From Oscillospiraceae bacterium (GTDB lineage: Bacteria > Bacillota > Clostridia > Oscillospirales > Oscillospiraceae), in contig SVLU01000016.1 in NCBI GenBank assembly GCA_015067795.1, positions 1-38,373 on the forward strand: DNA of 38,373 nucleotides. Reading direction: 5' to 3'. The notes below the pieces were generated by a model. It had not been told where the DNA came from. It searched no databases and worked only from the letters and a program-made list of their open reading frames with translations. Of the stretch, positions 32,121 through 38,373 are shown piece after piece. The translations under genes and the position numbers were made by a program. Position 1 is the stretch's first letter, and every line of letters starts with the position of its first letter.

Positions 32121-32144
32121 TTTAACGCGTTAAAGTTAAACGCG
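32121..32144. promoter_or_regulatory. Palindromic operator-like site downstream of the ligase promoter
   Basis: TTTAACGCGTTAAA (32121-32134) is a perfect 14-bp palindrome, followed by a second AACGCG (32139-32144). On the minus strand it lies a few to about 25 nt past the expected transcription start, a usual place for a repressor site. A central CG step is typical of LacI-type operators; the regulator is unknown. Confidence 0.55.
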
Positions 32145-32153
32145 ATTGAGCCT

Positions 32154-32182
32154 ATCCTAACAGATTAGAATGATTTTGTCAA
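32154..32182 (-). promoter_or_regulatory. Sigma-A promoter of the acyl-CoA ligase gene
   Basis: On the minus strand: TTGACA (32182-32177), 17 nt, TAGGAT (32159-32154). Expected start near 32147. Confidence 0.85.
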
Positions 32183-32220
32183 TAGGCACAAATCGAGATT
32201 TAGTGTATTTCTTCCAATAT

Positions 32221-32250
32221 TTGACATATATTGTAAAATAATAGTATTGA
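32221..32250 (+). promoter_or_regulatory. Candidate promoter of comEC
   Basis: A perfect TTGACA (32221-32226) with TATTGA (32245-32250) at 18 nt. The -35 is convincing, the -10 weak. Confidence 0.5.
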
Positions 32251-32274
32251 TCAAAAACAGAGAAGAGGTGTGGA

Positions 32275-34560
32275 ATGAGCAAGCTTGCGGCGGGATGTTT
32301 ATCCTTTGGATTGGGAGTTTTACTAACTGTATATCTCCTTGATGGGGTATGGCTGCTTGCAGCTTGCGGTGTAGTGCTGCTTTTCGGTATAGTAAGTGTT
32401 TTTGTTAAGGGCAAGCGTATGCACTACATTCGGATAGTCAGTCTTTGCACCTCTTTTGGATTGCTGTGGAGTTTTGGGTATGATTTGTTGTATTACCGTC
32501 CTGCAGAGAGCGTTAACGGTACTGAAAGCGTAGTGACGGGTGTAGTATCCGATTATCCTCTGGACTGGCAATACGGATCAAAATTTGATGCAGAGCTGAT
32601 GATAGATGGGGTGGGTATAAACTCTCTTGTCTACTGTCACGGTGATGAGCTTGCAAATCTTGCACCCGGTGATAAAATCAGCTTTGTTGGAGAATTCAAT
32701 CTTACCGACTCCATGGACAACGAGAAAACCTTTTCTCTCATTTCCAAGGGATATATGCTCTATGTATTTACTGATGAGATAAGCGTCGTGGGAAATCAGA
32801 ACGGTATACGATATACTCCCAAAGCTGCCGCAAAAGCCGTCAGAGATAAGCTTGAGGAAGTTTTTCCTGAGGATGTGTCATCGTTCCTTAAGGCGATGAT
32901 AGTGGGCGACAGAACGGAGTTCAATAATGATCCTGCACTTGTAAACGCCTTTTCGGATGCAGGAGTTTATCATATTATTTCCGTATCGGGACTCCACGTT
33001 TCATTCCTTGCAGGCATGATATATCTGCTTTTCGGCAGAAGAAAGTGGACTGCGGCGATAGTCGTACCCGTAATAGTTTTCTTCATGGCGATGACCGGCT
33101 TCACGCCATCTGTTACAAGAGCCGGTGTGATGCAGATTTTTGTGGTTATGGCGGCGGTGTTCAACAGGGAGAATGATACTGTAACGGCATTGAGCTTTGC
33201 TCTTGCCCTGATACTCCTTGTAAATCCCTATGCCATTGCCCATGCGGGACTGCAGATGTCCTTCCTTGCAACTCTGGGTATAACATTTATAGGTTCAAAG
33301 CTTACCACCGGGCTTCTGAAAGCGGCAAAGATCACAAAGAAGAAGGACAGAACTTTCCTGCGAAAAGTACGTGACAGGGTGCTGTATTTCGTGATTACAA
33401 GCTTTTCCGCGTCGGTGGGGGCTCTTGCCTTGACAATGCCGCTTACTGCGGTATACTTTGGTAATATATCCCTTGCCGCACCCTTTGCAAATCTGCTGAT
33501 ACTATGGATGGCGTCCTTTGTGTTCTCTTTCGGGTTGCTTGTCTGTGTTCTGGGATTTATCTGGATGCCCGGGGCTTCCATAGCGGCGTATCCGGTAATA
33601 CTTGCAGTACGCTATATTCTTCAGATTACGGCAGTTATCGGCACTTCCGGCTTTGCGGCTGTTTATACCTGTAATAAATACATTATCTTTTGGTTCATTT
33701 ATGTATATTCAATGGGAGCGATTTTTGTTATAATGAAAGCTAAACCAAAACAAATTATACTGCCTGTTTGCGTTTCTGTGATTATCCTGTGCGTTGTAAT
33801 GCTTTTCACCGCATTGGATAAGGACACAACGCCAATGACCTTCACCGCCCTTGACGTAGGACAGGGACAAAGCGTAGTTTTTACTGCCGGTGAATATACC
33901 GCCGCCGTGGACTGCGGCGGAAGCTATCATGATGCCGGTAATATACTGGGTGATTATATTCTGAGTATGGGCAGAAAAAGGCTTGATGTTCTGATGCTCA
34001 CTCATTACGATTCTGACCACTGCAACGGCTTTGATGAGCTTGTGGAGCGAATTGACATTGGTGTGCTTATTGTGCCTGATCCAAAAATCAGCGATACCGA
34101 CAGCGGGGATAGTATTATCGCCCTTGCGGAGAGCATGGAAATTGAGATAATATACGCTTATGAGGATATGAAGATAGACTTCGGTGACAGCACTATGCAG
34201 ATTTACGCACCGCTTGCAGGCGGTGATGAGAACGAAATGTGCATTTCAAGTCTGTTTTCCTGTGGCACATTTGATGTGCTTGTTACGGGTGACATGAACA
34301 CATCTGTAGAGCGTGTTCTTGTCAGGGAAAAGAATTTGCCTGATATTGAAGTCCTTGTGGCAGGCCATCACGGTTCAAAAAGCTCAACCGGTCAGGTGCT
34401 TCTTGATGCCGTCAAGCCTGAAACGGTGGTGATATCCGTTGGTGCAAACAGTTACGGTCATCCGTCCAAACAGGTGCTGCAGAGGCTTATGGCGATAGGA
34501 GCAGAGGTCTACCGCACCGATGAAATGGGAAATATTACTATAACTTATTCTGGGGAATGA
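32275..34560 (+). CDS. comEC: DNA internalization channel ComEC/Rec2
   Basis: A 761-aa polytopic membrane protein that, in competent bacteria, moves single-stranded DNA across the membrane. N-terminal helices (1-70) are followed by an OB-fold-like external region (about 80-170), the competence core (FSDAGVYHIISVSGLHVSFLAG, FTPSVTRAGVMQ, HAGLQMSFLATLGI) with about seven more helices, and a C-terminal metallo-beta-lactamase-like domain (about 515-761) with LDVGQGQSVVF, the metal motif THYDSDHCNG, and AGHHGSKSS. All three parts are intact. GAGGTG precedes the ATG. First gene of an operon with holA and rnmV. No other competence genes are visible here. Confidence 0.94.
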   Translation: MSKLAAGCLSFGLGVLLTVYLLDGVWLLAACGVVLLFGIVSVFVKGKRMHYIRIVSLCTSFGLLWSFGYDLLYYRPAESVNGTESVVTGVVSDYPLDWQYGSKFDAELMIDGVGINSLVYCHGDELANLAPGDKISFVGEFNLTDSMDNEKTFSLISKGYMLYVFTDEISVVGNQNGIRYTPKAAAKAVRDKLEEVFPEDVSSFLKAMIVGDRTEFNNDPALVNAFSDAGVYHIISVSGLHVSFLAGMIYLLFGRRKWTAAIVVPVIVFFMAMTGFTPSVTRAGVMQIFVVMAAVFNRENDTVTALSFALALILLVNPYAIAHAGLQMSFLATLGITFIGSKLTTGLLKAAKITKKKDRTFLRKVRDRVLYFVITSFSASVGALALTMPLTAVYFGNISLAAPFANLLILWMASFVFSFGLLVCVLGFIWMPGASIAAYPVILAVRYILQITAVIGTSGFAAVYTCNKYIIFWFIYVYSMGAIFVIMKAKPKQIILPVCVSVIILCVVMLFTALDKDTTPMTFTALDVGQGQSVVFTAGEYTAAVDCGGSYHDAGNILGDYILSMGRKRLDVLMLTHYDSDHCNGFDELVERIDIGVLIVPDPKISDTDSGDSIIALAESMEIEIIYAYEDMKIDFGDSTMQIYAPLAGGDENEMCISSLFSCGTFDVLVTGDMNTSVERVLVREKNLPDIEVLVAGHHGSKSSTGQVLLDAVKPETVVISVGANSYGHPSKQVLQRLMAIGAEVYRTDEMGNITITYSGE

Positions 34561-34563
34561 TAT

Positions 34564-35592
34564 ATGGAAAAGGGAAGAAAAAAAGATCCGGCACTTGACA
34601 ATCTCAAAAGGGATGTAGCGGAGAATAATATAGGGACCTTATACACATTTCACGGTGAAGAAAAGTACCTTCTTGAGTATTATCTGGGACGTATCAGAAA
34701 ACTGCTTATCCCGGAGGGGCTTGAGGAATTCAACAACAAGCGTATAAACGGTAAGGAACTGACAATGCAGCGTTTTGATGACGAGATAAACGCTCTGCCG
34801 GTATTCTCTGAAAGGACGCTCATTGAGATTTGGGACTACGATTTCAGCAAAATGTCCGAGGAAGATGGCAGGAAACTTCTTGAGCTTCTGAATGATCTCC
34901 CTGAGTATGTTTGCGTTGTCTTTGTTTACGACATTTTTGAGTTCAAGCTTGACGGTCGAATGAAGATAAATTCCAAAATCAAAAAGCTTCTCAATCCCGT
35001 GGAGTTCAAGCCTGCCGACCAGTCCGACCTTGTTGCCTGGGTAACACGACGCTTCAAAGCTCTTGACAGGCAGATAAGCCGTGACGATGCGGAATACTTT
35101 GTGTTCATCACAGGCGGTCTCATGAACGACATGGCTATGGAAGTGGAAAAGACTGCAGCCTACAACAAGGGTAAGATAATACAGCGAGCATCCATTGATG
35201 CGGTTGTGACACCTGCTCTCGATGCGGCAACCTATAAAATGACAGATGGGATTTTGAACAGGAATTTCAATACTGCCGCAAAGATTTTAGGCGACCTTTT
35301 GAATATGCAGGAGCCGCCCCATAAAATCCATTACAGCATTTCTCTTAAGATGCGTCAGCTTCTTGCGGCAAGAGTTTTGTACGAAGCAGGAAAGGACAAA
35401 AAGGCCCTTGCGGAGATGTGCGATATACGTTTTGAATTCCAGACGAGAGGTCTTATGAACGCCGCAAGAGGTGTAAGCTTAGGCTGGTGCAAAAGGGCTG
35501 TTCAGGCCTGCTCTGAATCGGCTTTGGCTCTTAACAGCGGTGGTGACGGCAAAGAGGTTTTGGCACAATTATTGGCGGAATTGGCAATTTAG
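34564..35592 (+). CDS. holA: DNA polymerase III delta subunit
   Basis: A 342-aa HolA, the clamp-loader subunit that opens the sliding clamp. Features: an N-terminal TLYTFHGEEKYLLEYYLGRIR, LPVFSERTLIEIWDYDF, a middle domain with VEFKPADQSDLVAWVTRRFKA, FVFITGGLMNDMAMEVEK, and a C-terminal helical collar (INYSI-like KIHYSISLKMRQLLAARVLYEAG). Length is normal. The ATG lies 3 nt after the comEC stop, so translation is coupled; comEC-holA adjacency is common in Firmicutes. Confidence 0.93.
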   Translation: MEKGRKKDPALDNLKRDVAENNIGTLYTFHGEEKYLLEYYLGRIRKLLIPEGLEEFNNKRINGKELTMQRFDDEINALPVFSERTLIEIWDYDFSKMSEEDGRKLLELLNDLPEYVCVVFVYDIFEFKLDGRMKINSKIKKLLNPVEFKPADQSDLVAWVTRRFKALDRQISRDDAEYFVFITGGLMNDMAMEVEKTAAYNKGKIIQRASIDAVVTPALDAATYKMTDGILNRNFNTAAKILGDLLNMQEPPHKIHYSISLKMRQLLAARVLYEAGKDKKALAEMCDIRFEFQTRGLMNAARGVSLGWCKRAVQACSESALALNSGGDGKEVLAQLLAELAI

Positions 35593-35599
35593 AAACCCA

Positions 35600-35762
35600 C
35601 AAAGCCTCCCTTGTGTAAAGGGAGGTGGCTCGGAGAGCCGGAGGGATTGTGCAGTACAATGCAACAAATTCGAATTGAACTTAGGCGAATTCGCAGTGCC
35701 TGCTGCAACGATCCCCCAGTCAGACTGGCGGCTGACAGCCCCCTTTGCACAAGGGGGCCTTT
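35600..35762. mobile_element. MITE-like palindromic element between holA and rnmV
   Basis: Terminal inverted repeats of about 25 bp: AAAGCCTCCCTTGTG at 35600 and CACAAGGGGGCCTTT at the right end. Each end forms its own hairpin (CCTCCCTT/AAAGGGAGG; CCCCCTT/AAGGGGG), and the middle has TTCGAATT/AATTCG pairing. It carries no gene. Such short GC-rich palindromic elements are dispersed in gut Clostridia. It begins 8 nt after the holA stop and ends 25 nt before rnmV. Confidence 0.8.
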
Positions 35763-35787
35763 GAAATCAAAGGATGTGCGGTGCAAT

Positions 35788-36414
35788 ATGAAATATCGTG
35801 TAGATGAAATAATAATCGTCGAGGGACGATATGATAAAAATGCCGTAAGTCAGGTGATAGACGGCACTATAATCGAAACCTCCGGCTTTGGCATATTTAG
35901 GGACAAGGAAAAAGCGGTATGGCTGCGAAAGCTGGCACAAAAGCGTGGAGTTGTCATTCTGACTGATGGTGACGGAGCGGGCTTTGTGATAAGAGGGCAT
36001 TTGAAAGGTATTCTGAACGGAGTACAGGTTAAGGATGCCTATATTCCCGATGTTTACGGCAAGGAGAAAAGAAAAAGCTCACCCTCAAAGGAGGGCAAGC
36101 TGGGGGTGGAAGGCATGAAGCCTGAGACCATAGTTGAAGCTCTTCGCAGAAGCGGTGTCCGCCTGTCACAGGAAGGGGACTATCCTCCGAGAGAGGAGAT
36201 AACAAAAACCGATTTCTTCACCCTTGGTCTTTCGGGGGGAGCGAATTCTGCGGAGCTTCGCAGTAAGCTCATAAAGAAGCTTAATCTTCCGGAAAAGCTC
36301 AATGCCAACGGACTTCTTTCAACGGTAAATGTGCTGTACAGCAAAGCCGAGCTTTATGAGCTGATGTCCTCAATTACCGCTGAGAATACTCCGCCGATGA
36401 GCAGCACAGACTGA
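35788..36414 (+). CDS. rnmV: Ribonuclease M5
   Basis: A 208-aa enzyme that matures 5S rRNA in Firmicutes. The N-terminal TOPRIM domain shows the catalytic Glu in IIIVEGRYDKNAV and the Asp pair in ILTDGDGAGFVIRG, followed by the family block KEGKLGVEGMKPETIVEAL and a C-terminal domain (LSGGANSAELRSKLIKKL). ATG 35788 is used; upstream in-frame codons lie in the inserted repeat and are not family-like. The best Shine-Dalgarno (AAAGGA, 35768) is rather far (14 nt), perhaps an effect of the insertion. The 3' end overlaps a minus-strand gene by 61 nt. Confidence 0.93.
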   Translation: MKYRVDEIIIVEGRYDKNAVSQVIDGTIIETSGFGIFRDKEKAVWLRKLAQKRGVVILTDGDGAGFVIRGHLKGILNGVQVKDAYIPDVYGKEKRKSSPSKEGKLGVEGMKPETIVEALRRSGVRLSQEGDYPPREEITKTDFFTLGLSGGANSAELRSKLIKKLNLPEKLNANGLLSTVNVLYSKAELYELMSSITAENTPPMSSTD

Positions 36415-36581
36415 GGAGCGGCGAAAAGCTCCTTTGCAAGCTCAAGGCAGTGGTAATCGCCGCCGCGAAACAGCAATATCACCATTGCAGAAAACAGCAT
36501 CAGGATTGAAATGATAAGGGATATTTTCAGCATATAAAATGCCGGTGCTGATATGGAGTTTATGTATTTCAAAAGCTTCAT
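36354..36581 (-). CDS. Small two-helix membrane protein, function unknown
   Basis: A 75-aa protein with two hydrophobic segments (MLKISLIISILMLFSAMVILLF, and SVLLIGGVFSAVI) joined by a short charged segment (GGDYHCLELAKELFAAP). I do not recognise a named family. AAGGGGG lies 6 nt before the ATG on the minus strand, which supports a real gene. Its last 61 nt are antisense to the 3' end of rnmV, so the two mRNAs could pair. Confidence 0.6.
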   Translation of the reverse strand: MKLLKYINSISAPAFYMLKISLIISILMLFSAMVILLFRGGDYHCLELAKELFAAPQSVLLIGGVFSAVIEDISS

Positions 36582-36761
36582 CGTATTCCCCCTTAAAGCG
36601 ATCTCATGCGATTATAACTCCATTCGACATGATACGACAAGGAACACATTTTACCAGCTGTTTTTGTGTCGAAATATGACGAAACTTGCGATGGAAAGTT
36701 GTGGAAATAGTTCTGAAAATATGAAATAATCATCGTATAATCTATAAAAGGAGCGATGATT

Positions 36762-37025
36762 ATGGAAAAAACCGAGGTTTGCCGAAAGGTTACGGGGACT
36801 AATGGCGGATGGCGGACGCTTGTGTATTACCTTGTTGATGAGGGTAATGACAGAGGAAGATACGGCGTTAGTGTTGTGCATTTGGAGACCGATGAAAAAA
36901 GTGAGGCAAGGCGGCTTTCAAACGACAGGGAACGTATTGAAAAGCTCATTGATCTTCTTGCCACGGACTGCATAACACCCAATAGTTTGGAGGATGTGGT
37001 TTATAAATTCCTTGCAGGACTATAA
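36762..37025 (+). CDS. DUF6514-like small protein
   Basis: An 87-aa cytosolic protein with the pattern LVYYLVDE, RYGVSVVHLETDE, and a C-terminal helical part IEKLIDLLATDCITPNSLEDVVYKFL. This resembles DUF6514 proteins of Clostridia, whose function is unknown. ATG 36762 is chosen because AAAGGAG is 8 nt upstream and only 2 nt from the earlier ATG 36756. It lies 126 nt before nrdR, which has its own -10. Confidence 0.7.
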   Translation: MEKTEVCRKVTGTNGGWRTLVYYLVDEGNDRGRYGVSVVHLETDEKSEARRLSNDRERIEKLIDLLATDCITPNSLEDVVYKFLAGL

Positions 37026-37082
37026 ATTTCTGTAAAAGTGGGGAATTTTTCCGGAAAAACAGTAGTCAAATGGAAAAAATTG

Positions 37083-37091
37083 TGTTATAAT
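37083..37091 (+). promoter_or_regulatory. Extended -10 promoter of nrdR
   Basis: TGTTATAAT (TG at 37083-37084, TATAAT at 37086-37091). The -35 (TAGTCA) is poor, but an extended -10 can compensate. Confidence 0.6.
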
Positions 37092-37151
37092 ACCATTTAG
37101 CAAGTCAATTTAAAGGGGAAAAGATATAAGTTAGTTCAGGAGGTTCATTTT

Positions 37152-37607
37152 ATGAAGTGTCCATATTGCAGTTATCTTGAAAGTAAGGTAATAGACTCCA
37201 GACCGGCTGAGGAGGGTGCGACCATCCGCAGACGCAGAGAGTGTCTCAACTGCCAGAAGAGATTTACCACCTACGAGATCATGGAGCGAATTCCACTTGT
37301 GGTCATCAAGAAGGACGGCAGCCGTCAGACCTTTGATAAGATGAAGGTACTGAACGGTATGATAAAAGCCTGCGAAAAGCGTCCCGTACCATTCTCCGAT
37401 CTGCAGATTGCTGCTGATGAGATCGATCTCATGCTCCAGAATTCCATGGAAAGAGAGATCAATTCCGATAAGATCGGTGAGCTTGTTATGCTGAAGCTGA
37501 AGGGACTGGACGAGGTCGCTTATGTTCGTTTCGCCTCTGTTTATCGTCAGTTCAAGGATATTAACACATTCATGGAAGAACTGAATAAATTACTTAACGA
37601 AAAATAA
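37152..37607 (+). CDS. nrdR: Transcriptional repressor NrdR
   Basis: A 151-aa ATP/dATP-sensing repressor of ribonucleotide reductase genes. The N-terminal zinc ribbon shows [20 protein letters not shown] and [12 protein letters not shown] (four Cys ligands: CPYC and CLNC); the ATP-cone domain (about 49-139) begins [21 protein letters not shown]. Length and motifs are standard. CAGGAGG precedes the ATG. No ribonucleotide reductase gene is present in the window. Confidence 0.97.
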   Translation: MKCPYCSYLESKVIDSRPAEEGATIRRRRECLNCQKRFTTYEIMERIPLVVIKKDGSRQTFDKMKVLNGMIKACEKRPVPFSDLQIAADEIDLMLQNSMEREINSDKIGELVMLKLKGLDEVAYVRFASVYRQFKDINTFMEELNKLLNEK

Positions 37608-37612
37608 TACTT

Positions 37613-37649
37613 AATCGGTATTGAGGTCAACACCTCAATACCGATTTTT
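37613..37649 (+). terminator. nrdR terminator
   Basis: AATCGGTATTGAGGT (37613-37627) and ACCTCAATACCGATT (37632-37646) form a perfect 15-bp stem with loop CAAC, then T's. Confidence 0.95.
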
Positions 37650-37656
37650 ATTAGTA

Positions 37657-37685
37657 TTGACGACTATAAAAAGCTATGTTATCAT
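37657..37685 (+). promoter_or_regulatory. Sigma-A promoter of the riboswitch transcript
   Basis: TTGACG (37657-37662), 17 nt, TATCAT (37680-37685). Expected start near 37692, just before the aptamer. Confidence 0.8.
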
Positions 37686-37696
37686 ATATATAACCT

Positions 37697-37793
37697 ATAA
37701 AGAGTGCGTGAGAGACAAGCTCGATGACCGCACAGCAACCTGCCTTATGGTAAGGTGCTAATGCTTGTTCGATGGGAAAATAGATTTGAGTTT
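37697..37793 (+). ncRNA. SAM riboswitch aptamer (S-box / SAM-I-IV clan)
   Basis: The sequence follows the S-box order: AAGAG junction; P2 arm GTGCG (37704-37708) closed by CGCAC (37729-37733); GAG/CTC inner pairing with the GCTCGATGA segment; CAGCAACC; P3 CCTTA (37743-37747) with TAAGG (37751-37755); then GGTGCTAATGC. P1 is short (CTAT with ATAG). There is little room for the P4 stem of classic SAM-I, which points to a SAM-I/IV-type variant. It would sense S-adenosylmethionine. Assigned by motif only. Confidence 0.75.
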
Positions 37794-37796
37794 TAT

Positions 37797-37826
37797 GATC
37801 CTGTCGAGTCGATAGGATCATTTTTT
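37797..37826 (+). terminator. Terminator (expression platform) after the SAM aptamer
   Basis: GATCCTGTC (37797-37805) pairs with GATAGGATC (37811-37819, one G-U), followed by six T's. It lies between aptamer and gene, so the switch likely acts by transcription termination. I could not trace a clear antiterminator. Confidence 0.8.
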
Positions 37827-37865
37827 GCGCTCTTTTTAGGTATATATTGAAAGGAGCGTATTATT

Positions 37866-38201
37866 ATGCGTAATATCAGAGAACTTGTATCATCAGAAGA
37901 AAAGGTATGGATTTATTTCAGAACCGAAGAGATCTGTAAAAAATTTTTTGTAAGAGCAAAAGAAAAGGGATTTAATTTTGGACACATTCCCTATGAAAAG
38001 TGGGTACCCGGCACTGTAATTGCAGTACACAGTGATGGTCGAATGGGACATTTACCGCTTTTTATATGGACAATGTCATACAGAGCAAATGTGCAGGGAA
38101 CACCAAAACGCATTGATTATGAAAGATATGCAAACGGTGGTGAAGATTATTTATGCCGTGAGGATCATATAAACGGCAGTATCATAATACATGGCAGGTG
38201 A
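37866..38201 (+). CDS. Unknown 111-aa protein under SAM-riboswitch control
   Basis: A small soluble protein: IRELVSSEEKVWIYFRTEEI, then CKKFFVRAKEKGFNFG, a middle with WVPGTVIAVHSDGRMGHLPL, and RIDYERYANGGEDYLCREDH near the end. No signal peptide or membrane helix is seen. Similar small mixed alpha/beta proteins occur in Clostridia accessory regions, but I know no function and see no methyltransferase or methionine-pathway motif. AAAGGAGCG precedes the ATG. The stop lies in a small hairpin, GGCAGG/CCTGCC. Confidence 0.75.
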   Translation: MRNIRELVSSEEKVWIYFRTEEICKKFFVRAKEKGFNFGHIPYEKWVPGTVIAVHSDGRMGHLPLFIWTMSYRANVQGTPKRIDYERYANGGEDYLCREDHINGSIIIHGR

Positions 38202-38235
38202 AAACCTGCCTGAGCTTGTCGAAGAACCCGCACCT

Positions 38236-38269
38236 GTCATTCCGATGAGCGAAGCGACGTGGGAATCTT
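38236..38269 (+). repeat. Single half of the GTCATTCCGA dispersed repeat
   Basis: GTCATTCCGATGAGCGAAGC to GTGGGAATCTT, the same unit as in the pairs at 25499 and 30264. No inverted partner is visible before the window ends. Confidence 0.8.
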
Positions 38270-38283
38270 AAAATCACAAGACT

Positions 38284-38316
38284 CCATTTGAAGCCCAGTG
38301 AAACGGGTTCAAATGG
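38284..38316. repeat. Hairpin before the last gene
   Basis: CCATTTGAA (38284-38292) and TTCAAATGG (38308-38316) are perfect arms, continued by CCC/GGG after a one-base bulge. It lies 18 nt before the next start codon and overlaps no T run, so it is not an obvious terminator. Confidence 0.5.
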
Positions 38317-38334
38317 AAAAGGAGGAGCAGCGAA

Positions 38335-38373
38335 ATGGGAGAGCTTTCCTGCTTGCAGGTAAGCGAGCTTAAT
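38335..38373 (+). CDS. Start of a gene cut by the window end
   Basis: ATG 38335, with GGAGGAG about 9 nt upstream, opens an uninterrupted 13-codon frame reading MGELSCLQVSELN. The opening (CLQVSELN) resembles the start of YlmC/YmxH-type PRC-barrel proteins, but 13 residues are too few for an assignment. Confidence 0.4.
   Translation, partial: MGELSCLQVSELN

Noticed and set aside
35611-35787. N-terminal extension of RNase M5
   Set aside because: The extra codons are encoded by the MITE-like element and do not resemble the family; the TOPRIM domain starts right after ATG 35788.

Overview
The window looks like a chromosomal segment of a low-to-moderate GC, spore-lineage Clostridia member, most likely a fibre-degrading gut or rumen Ruminococcus-like member of the Oscillospiraceae. 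The evidence is secreted glycoside hydrolases carrying type I dockerins, sporulation-associated genes (spoIID, a YlmC/YmxH-type gene, a DUF4364 gene), near-consensus sigma-A promoters, TTG/GTG starts with strong Shine-Dalgarno sequences, and short palindromic repeats of a kind common in this group. This placement is inference; no rRNA gene is present.

Layout. (1) 1-8181: the 3' end of one GH3-dockerin gene, then two full-length paralogues in tandem. Each ends in its own terminator, and the two complete genes have their own leaders. Each protein has a signal peptide, a domain-swapped GH3 enzyme (C-terminal domain, Fn3-like, N-terminal domain), a cohesin-like module and a dockerin. The sequence GGGGATTCAG lies in both visible 5' leaders, and its reverse complement lies just before all three terminators. 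(2) 8182-12123: mgtE behind a long structured leader, ymxH, then rpsB-tsf from a near-perfect promoter. (3) 12124-15146: two AT-rich small membrane-protein genes, then paaK with an ACT-domain gene. (4) 15147-19905: an unknown membrane protein (-), spoIID (+), murC (-) and obgE (+). (5) 19906-21640: a hairpin-rich GC island with no convincing gene, then two AT-rich unknown membrane-protein genes (-). (6) 21641-26223: DegV protein, ApbE lipoprotein, AEC transporter, Crp/Fnr regulator, a repeat cluster, and a DUF4364 regulator. (7) 26319-32182: plsC, a frameshifted small membrane gene inside a duplicated terminator/repeat segment, iorBA, and an acyl-CoA ligase, all on the minus strand. (8) 32221-37649: comEC-holA-[MITE-like element]-rnmV, an antisense-overlapping small membrane gene, a DUF6514-like gene and nrdR. 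(9) 37650-38373: a SAM (S-box clan) riboswitch and terminator ahead of an unknown 111-aa protein, a repeat, and the first 13 codons of another gene.

How the genes fit together. The GH3 array is a secreted beta-glycosidase set built to dock on a scaffoldin. iorAB with two acyl/aryl-CoA ligases (one paired with an ACT sensor) suggests interconversion of aryl-2-oxoacids, arylacetyl-CoA and arylacetate, with aromatic amino acid salvage or catabolism in mind. comEC-holA-rnmV, rpsB-tsf, murC, obgE and nrdR are housekeeping.

The most notable unexplained signals are the paired GGGGATTCAG/CTGAATCCCC elements flanking the GH3 genes, the SAM riboswitch controlling a protein with no obvious methionine role, the unassigned mgtE leader, and palindromes sitting on the promoters of iorA, the ligase gene and the DUF4364 gene.
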